A DNA stretch of 7,219 bases from JBMYQA01 sp049600855. GTDB lineage: Bacteria > Bacteroidota > Bacteroidia > Cytophagales > Flammeovirgaceae. Every line of letters starts with the position of its first letter. The stretch's first letter is position 1. Made by a program: the position numbers and the translations under genes. Below the pieces are notes generated by a model. That model was given only the letters and a program-made list of their open reading frames with translations, had not been told where the DNA came from and searched no databases. Location of the stretch: contig JBMYQA010000300.1 of assembly GCA_049600855.1 (NCBI GenBank), positions 1 through 7,219 of the forward strand, in the 5' to 3' direction. Positions 6,476 through 7,219 of the stretch are shown in pieces.

Positions 6476-6511
6476 CAGGTATCTTTTATTTAGTTTGATT
6501 CTAAATACACA

Positions 6512-6519
6512 CAAATGTA
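6512..6519 (-). promoter_or_regulatory. -7 promoter element for sufB
   Basis: On the minus strand the octamer is TACATTTG, an exact match to the Bacteroidota consensus TAnnTTTG. It predicts transcription from about 6505, giving a leader of about 30 nt before the ATG at 6475. The -33 region has only a weak TTC at 6538-6540 with an 18-nt spacer. The element rules out the upstream TTG (6514-6512) as the start codon of sufB. It also shows sufB can be transcribed independently of the histidine kinase gene upstream. Confidence 0.55.
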
Positions 6520-6601
6520 CAACAAAAATCGGAATCTGAATGTTTCGTATAAACTCTTTTTTTTCTAAAAAATGATAGAAGTTAGAAAATTATCAACTTT
6601 C

Positions 6602-6622
6602 ACATGACTTTTGTCATGTTTT
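6602..6622. promoter_or_regulatory. perfect 18-bp dyad between the histidine kinase gene and sufB: operator or short hairpin terminator
   Basis: ACATGAC (6602-6608) and GTCATGT (6613-6619) form a perfect 7-bp inverted repeat around TTTT, followed on the + strand by a short T-run to 6622. It lies 54 bp past the kinase stop codon and about 95 bp upstream of the predicted sufB start site. As a hairpin it could terminate the kinase transcript, but on that strand the following bases (GAAAGTTGATAATTTTC) are not a clean U-run. As DNA it has the form of a binding site for a dimeric regulator. The sequence does not decide between these. Confidence 0.4.
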
Positions 6623-6672
6623 AGTGAGATGAAGGTGATTTTAGTGTTGTATAAGAAAACGGTGCTTTTGCA

Positions 6673-7219
6673 TTAAAGCTCCTCATCGTGTTCGTGTGCA
6701 CCGAGCTGATTGACAGGAATGGTGATGGTAACCGTAGTACCAGCTCCAACTTCGCTAGTGACTTGAATGTTTCCCTCATGTTTTTGAACGATGCCCAAGC
6801 TGCTCGCTAGTCCTAATCCTTTTCCTTTTCCCACGTCCTTTGTGGTAAAGAATGGATCAAAGATTTTTCCCATGATTTCGGGAGGCATACCACATCCTTC
6901 ATCTTGGAACTTGATGATGATCTCATTGTCTGCTGATAAATCTGTGCGAATAATGAGCGTACTCTTGGGTGCTGATGCCTCTAACGCGTTATTAATCACA
7001 CTCATGAATACCTGATTTAATTCACTGGGTTGGCAATACGTTCTGGGGATAGAACGCAAATACTGTTTTTCAACCAGCATTTGCTGTTTTTGAATTTTAT
7101 TATTTAATAGAACTAAAGTAGAATCAAGTCCTTCATGAATATCCGCCATTTTTTGGCTTGACTCATTTAGTCGTGCAAAGTTGAGTAAGCCTTTTACAAT
7201 CAGTAATACTTTGTCGGCT
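6673..7219 (-). CDS. sensor histidine kinase, C-terminal part (5' end beyond the window)
   Basis: The frame stays open to the right edge, so only the last 181 or so residues are seen; the ATG at 7149 is internal. The visible start, VKGLLNFARLNE (8-19), is the second helix of a HisKA dimerisation domain; the phosphorylated histidine must lie upstream, outside the window. The HATPase_c domain is complete: N box INNALEA (75-81), G1 box DEGCGM (106-111), F box FDPFFTTK (120-127) and G2 box GKGKGLGLA (130-138). It ends in VGAGTTVTITIPV (157-169) and a short His/Glu-rich tail, AHEHDEEL. The HisKA and ATPase style resembles the NtrB-like group of two-component kinases, which transfer phosphate to a response regulator. 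Its sensory domains and partner regulator cannot be seen. The 3' end lies 197 bp upstream of the sufB ATG on the same strand. Whether it acts on sufB is unknown. Confidence 0.92.
   Translation of the reverse strand, partial: ADKVLLIVKGLLNFARLNESSQKMADIHEGLDSTLVLLNNKIQKQQMLVEKQYLRSIPRTYCQPSELNQVFMSVINNALEASAPKSTLIIRTDLSADNEIIIKFQDEGCGMPPEIMGKIFDPFFTTKDVGKGKGLGLASSLGIVQKHEGNIQVTSEVGAGTTVTITIPVNQLGAHEHDEEL

Noticed and set aside
6579..6599. Imperfect inverted repeat AAGTT...AACTT upstream of sufB
   Set aside because: Only the outer five base pairs match in an A/T-rich stretch; not distinguishable from chance.
2200..6670. Short repeated GGTGCTTTT / ACGGTGCT words near 2201, 2540 and 6661
   Set aside because: Only 8-9 bases are shared, the flanks differ and there is no symmetry or regular spacing; chance is sufficient.
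6673..7149. A complete 158-residue HATPase-only protein starting at the ATG at 7149
   Set aside because: The frame remains open upstream to the window edge and encodes a HisKA helix (LLNFARLNE) just before that ATG, so the gene is a larger histidine kinase cut by the window.

Overview
The window looks like a chromosomal segment of a Bacteroidota bacterium, probably a marine or soil Cytophagales-like lineage (inference). The support is threefold. There is a DUF2480-family gene, a family known to me only from Bacteroidota. Shine-Dalgarno sites are absent or poor before almost every gene, with A/T-rich leaders instead. Several intergenic regions carry good matches to the Bacteroidota -7 promoter element TAnnTTTG. 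No rRNA, tRNA, CRISPR array, insertion sequence or phage gene is visible.

Layout, left to right. A complete COG2509-type FAD-dependent oxidoreductase gene (99-1676, +) is followed by a small unrecognised lipoprotein gene (1733-2194, +). This lipoprotein gene converges on tatA (2279-2491, -), and a perfect 15-bp-stem terminator lies between them. A 283-bp gap (2492-2774) holds the tatA promoter, a possible short gene remnant and the promoter of the next gene. Three + strand genes then follow with gaps of 64 and 76 bp and no visible terminator inside: DUF2480 (2775-3287), a charged helical/coiled-coil protein (3352-3846) and a protein made of two TerB-like repeats (3923-4918). They converge on a complete sufB (5024-6475, -), and a bidirectional terminator at about 4953-4983 separates them. 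Upstream of sufB, on the same strand, is the 3' part of a sensor histidine kinase gene that runs off the right edge (6673-7219, -). The gap between kinase and sufB holds a TAnnTTTG promoter for sufB and an 18-bp perfect dyad.

How the genes relate. sufB encodes the scaffold subunit of the SufBCD iron-sulfur assembly complex, but sufC and sufD are not next to it. Its reading direction ends at a terminator facing the TerB-like gene, so it appears to be transcribed alone. DUF2480 genes are, as far as I recall, often found near suf genes in Bacteroidota; here one lies about 1.7 kb from sufB on the opposite strand. TatA is the pore-forming element of twin-arginine export, which moves folded cofactor-containing proteins (including Fe-S proteins), so a cofactor-related theme is possible but unproven.

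The least explained part is the trio 2775-4918. It pairs a DUF2480 protein carrying an internally repeated Cys/Asp/Val-Pro/Ala-Tyr motif with a coiled-coil protein and a tandem TerB-like protein whose acidic motifs could bind a divalent metal. I regard it as a candidate functional unit, not as a demonstrated new system.
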